Assembly: GCA_002753135.1 (NCBI GenBank)
Contig: PDZV01000033.1
Coordinates: forward strand, 1 to 46,094
Direction: 5' to 3'
Length of the DNA: 46,094 nucleotides
Source of the DNA: Magnetococcales bacterium WMHbinv6
GTDB taxonomy: Bacteria > Pseudomonadota > Magnetococcia > Magnetococcales > Magnetaquicoccaceae
In this document: one piece after another, positions 44,359 through 46,094 of the stretch
How the letters are laid out: every line of letters starts with the position of its first letter
Numbering within the stretch: the first letter of the stretch is position 1
Program-made: the position numbers and the translations under genes
Notes under the pieces: generated by a model
The model's input: only the letters and a program-made list of their open reading frames with translations
What the model was told of the DNA's origin: nothing
The model's database searches: none

Positions 44359-44385
44359 GGCGGTGCCGCTGCAGGCAGCACCGCC
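44359..44385 (-). promoter_or_regulatory. Large hairpin between rpsO and pnp
   Basis: GGCGGTGC (44359-44366) pairs perfectly with GCACCGCC (44378-44385) around an 11-base loop. Read in the direction of transcription it is followed by C residues, so it is not an intrinsic terminator for rpsO. In E. coli this interval holds an RNase III site that controls pnp; a like role here is inference. Confidence 0.45.
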
Positions 44386-44423
44386 TTTTGTCGTAACGGT
44401 TTGCTCCCGAACAGGGCGCAGAC

Positions 44424-44693
44424 TTACTTACGCAACTTCAGACGTGCGATCAGCTTCTGGTAACGTTCCACTTCCTGACCACGCACATAGGTCAACAAAC
44501 GACGGCGCAAACCCACCATCTTCAACAAACCACGACGGGAATGGTGATCTTTGAGATTGCTCCGCAAATGTTCGGTCAAATTATTGATGCGCTCGGTCAA
44601 CAAGGCCACCTGCACCTCCGGCGAACCGGTATCCCCTTCTGACAAGGCATACTCTTTGATCAGCTCCTGCTTGCGCTCCGGCGTAATCGACAT
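44424..44693 (-). CDS. rpsO: 30S ribosomal protein S15
   Basis: An 89-residue primary 16S rRNA-binding protein of the small subunit, the exact usual length. It starts '[16 protein letters not shown]', holds '[20 protein letters not shown]' and '[17 protein letters not shown]', all diagnostic. It lies 33 bases after truB and before pnp, the order common in proteobacteria. The E. coli protein represses its own mRNA by binding a leader pseudoknot; that element was not identified here. Confidence 0.98.
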   Translation of the reverse strand: MSITPERKQELIKEYALSEGDTGSPEVQVALLTERINNLTEHLRSNLKDHHSRRGLLKMVGLRRRLLTYVRGQEVERYQKLIARLKLRK

Positions 44694-44726
44694 CGGTTTT
44701 TCTCCTTGGATACAATAAAGTCACAC

Positions 44727-45479
44727 TCATGCCACCTGTGGACGCAGAGCCGGGATGTCGTCCAGCACGCGATCCATCGGTAACAACACGGTTGCCAAAC
44801 CTTCCTGACTGGCGGCCTGTGCCAGTTGGTCCAGGGTGATTCCCTGCTCCAGGGAAAAACCCAACGTCTCGGTGCGCAATAAACGCTGCAGATAGGCCAG
44901 CGTCCCCAAATGCCGACCCAGATCCCGCGCCAATGAGCGCATGTAGGTACCCTTGCTGCAACGAACCAGCACCTGGGCAACCCCCTCTGCAAAGCTCTCC
45001 AGCTGCAACTGATGAATCACCACCTGGCGCGGCGGCAAGGTTACCGTCTCGCCCCGGCGGGCCAACTCATAGGCCCGCACCCCATCGACATGAATCGCCG
45101 AATGGGCCGGGGGAACCTGCTCCTGACTGCCAAGAAAATGGAGCAACGCCGCCTCCAGGGCGGCACGATCGGGAATTTGTCCCGTCTCGGCGGTGATCAC
45201 CCCGGTCGGATCGCCGCTGTCGGTCTCTGCCCCAAAGCGGATCCAACAGCGATAGCCCTTATCTCCGTGCAATATCTGACCCAGCATTTTGGTCGCCCGC
45301 CCCAGGGCCATCGGCAACAATCCCTCGGAAAAAGGATCCAGGGTGCCACCATGCCCTACCTTGGCTGCCTGGGTCAAACGTTTGACCACCGCCACTGCGT
45401 GCGCAGAACTCATCCCTGCCGGTTTCAGAATTACCAACCACCCATCAATATTCCGGCCTGTTCGCCGTCCACGACTCAC
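44727..45479 (-). CDS. truB: tRNA pseudouridine-55 synthase TruB
   Basis: A 250-residue enzyme that makes pseudouridine at position 55 of the tRNA T-arm. The catalytic Asp48 lies in 'VGHGGTLDPFSEGLLP', and 'ILKPAGMSSAHAV' (17-29) and 'VRCSKGTYMRSLARDLG' are family motifs. The start is GTG 45479, with GGGAG about ten bases upstream. It is short of the C-terminal PUA extension seen in some homologues, as is common. It follows rbfA by 14 bases. Confidence 0.96.
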   Translation of the reverse strand: MSRGRRTGRNIDGWLVILKPAGMSSAHAVAVVKRLTQAAKVGHGGTLDPFSEGLLPMALGRATKMLGQILHGDKGYRCWIRFGAETDSGDPTGVITAETGQIPDRAALEAALLHFLGSQEQVPPAHSAIHVDGVRAYELARRGETVTLPPRQVVIHQLQLESFAEGVAQVLVRCSKGTYMRSLARDLGRHLGTLAYLQRLLRTETLGFSLEQGITLDQLAQAASQEGLATVLLPMDRVLDDIPALRPQVA

Positions 45480-45493
45480 TGCTTTATTTCTCC

Positions 45494-45955
45494 CTATTCT
45501 TTCGTCGTCTCGTCACCTGGCTCCGCTGCCGGTATGTGCAACGAATGGAGCAAACGATCCATGCGCATGCCATAATCCAGAGAGGTATCCGGCTCAAAAC
45601 GCAGCTGCGGCGTATGGCGCAACGACAACCGCTTGCCCAACTGGCTGCGCATAAATCCCGCCGCATGGCTCAACACCCGCTGACAGCTCTGCAACCGCTC
45701 CTCAATGAGGCTCTTGGCCTCGGTGGTGGCCAAATCCACCCCTTCCCCTGCCAGCAGGGAAAAATAGACCGTCGCATGCTGCAAGTCGGCACTCAAATTG
45801 ACATCGGTGATGGTGATCAAACCGGCCAGACGCGGATCATGAACCTCCTGCCGCAACAACATGTCGGCAATCTCCTGACGAATCGCCGCCGCCACCCGTT
45901 CACGGCGTATTCGACCCCCCGATGATCCCCCAGGCACTCCCACCGTTCGACTCAT
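45494..45955 (-). CDS. rbfA: Ribosome-binding factor A
   Basis: A 153-residue KH-like protein that binds the immature 30S subunit and helps mature the 16S rRNA 5' end. The N-terminal 'RRERVAAAIRQEIADMLL' and the 'DPRLAGLITITDVNLSADL' strand-turn are diagnostic, followed by 'ATVYFSLL'. A Pro/Glu-rich tail of about 20 residues ends the protein. Its ATG overlaps the stop of the DUF503 gene as ATGA, and truB follows, a classic arrangement downstream of infB. Confidence 0.96.
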   Translation of the reverse strand: MSRTVGVPGGSSGGRIRRERVAAAIRQEIADMLLRQEVHDPRLAGLITITDVNLSADLQHATVYFSLLAGEGVDLATTEAKSLIEERLQSCQRVLSHAAGFMRSQLGKRLSLRHTPQLRFEPDTSLDYGMRMDRLLHSLHIPAAEPGDETTKE

Positions 45956-46094
45956 GCTAAAAACTCCACCTGCAAATCCACCACCACGCCCGCCGCATCG
46001 CTTGTGATGTAATCCACCACCTTCTGCATCCGCGACTGTAACACCGCCACCTCATTGCCCACCGCCGCAAAGCCCAAACCTGCCGTCTGCCAAT
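45952..46094 (-). CDS. DUF503 (YlxP-like) protein, C-terminal part
   Basis: The last 47 residues of a DUF503 protein; the rest lies beyond the window edge. The readable part contains 'GLGFAAVGNEVAVLQSRMQK' and ends 'VVVDLQVEFLA', in keeping with the final strand of this small family. DUF503 proteins commonly sit between infB and rbfA, as the position here implies; their function is not known. The stop overlaps the rbfA start. Confidence 0.8.
   Translation of the reverse strand, partial: WQTAGLGFAAVGNEVAVLQSRMQKVVDYITSDAAGVVVDLQVEFLA

Noticed and set aside
44359-44390. Plus-strand terminator (stem followed by TTTTG)
   Set aside because: No plus-strand gene ends here; the stem is better read as a hairpin in the rpsO-pnp leader on the minus strand.
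41392-44463. A 1023-residue open frame on the plus strand opposite pnp and the SDR gene
   Set aside because: It is antisense to two certain genes, rich in His, Arg and Gly without any domain, and arises from GC-skewed codon use on the other strand.

Overview
The window reads as chromosome of a GC-rich Gram-negative bacterium. It carries twin-arginine translocase genes (tatABC), an RNase J next to ftsK, a ccmI-like gene, the DUF503-rbfA-truB-rpsO-pnp block and a large nonulosonic-acid/glycosylation island. The mix, and the hairpin-rich intergenic element near 33.4-33.8 kb, remind me of Magnetococcales-type proteobacteria. That placement is an inference from pattern memory; no taxonomic marker gene settles it. 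No rRNA, tRNA or CRISPR array was seen.

Layout. (1) 1-6.3 kb: the 3' end of a miaA-type gene, a convergent TauE/SafE permease, a Tat-exported beta-carbonic anhydrase with its own terminator, then a three-gene signalling cluster: Ser/Thr kinase with a DUF1566 tail, periplasmic rhodanese-like protein, and a membrane protein with a degenerate GGDEF domain. (2) 6.4-14.1 kb, minus strand: a tightly packed run ccmI-like, tatA, tatB, tatC, rnj, ftsK. FtsK has a very long acidic/proline repeat linker. (3) 14.3-15.3 kb: an Rpn/PD-(D/E)XK nuclease-transposase gene at the edge of the island. (4) 15.4-42.1 kb: the accessory island. (5) 42.2-46.1 kb, minus strand: pnp, rpsO, truB, rbfA and a truncated DUF503 gene, a standard translation/RNA-decay block.

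The island looks like a protein (or surface) glycosylation system using nonulosonic acids. It opens with a 2770-residue protein built as [TPR array + OGT/SPINDLY catalytic domain] twice, followed by two copies of another module with a TDID motif that looks like a GT-A glycosyltransferase. Tightly coupled behind it are an unrecognised 497-residue protein, a FAD-oxidoreductase fused to a NeuB-type synthase, a NeuA-type cytidylyltransferase and an aldo/keto reductase. After two small unknown genes come pseB (own strong promoter), a convergent 497-residue paralogue of the first unknown protein, a hairpin array, a pseudaminic-acid-associated methylase, an RmlD-like reductase, a second NeuB-type synthase, a family 2 glycosyltransferase and a PseF-type cytidylyltransferase. 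Running the other way are a CgeB-like glycosyltransferase, an unknown Rossmann protein and a PtmA-like SDR. A helical module of about 110 residues, which I do not recognise, appears in both 497-residue proteins and twice in the CgeB-like protein.

Together these genes could supply two different CMP-activated nonulosonates and several transferases. Only PseB of the early pseudaminate steps is present; PseC, PseG and PseH are not in the window and must be elsewhere or replaced. The acceptor protein is not encoded here.
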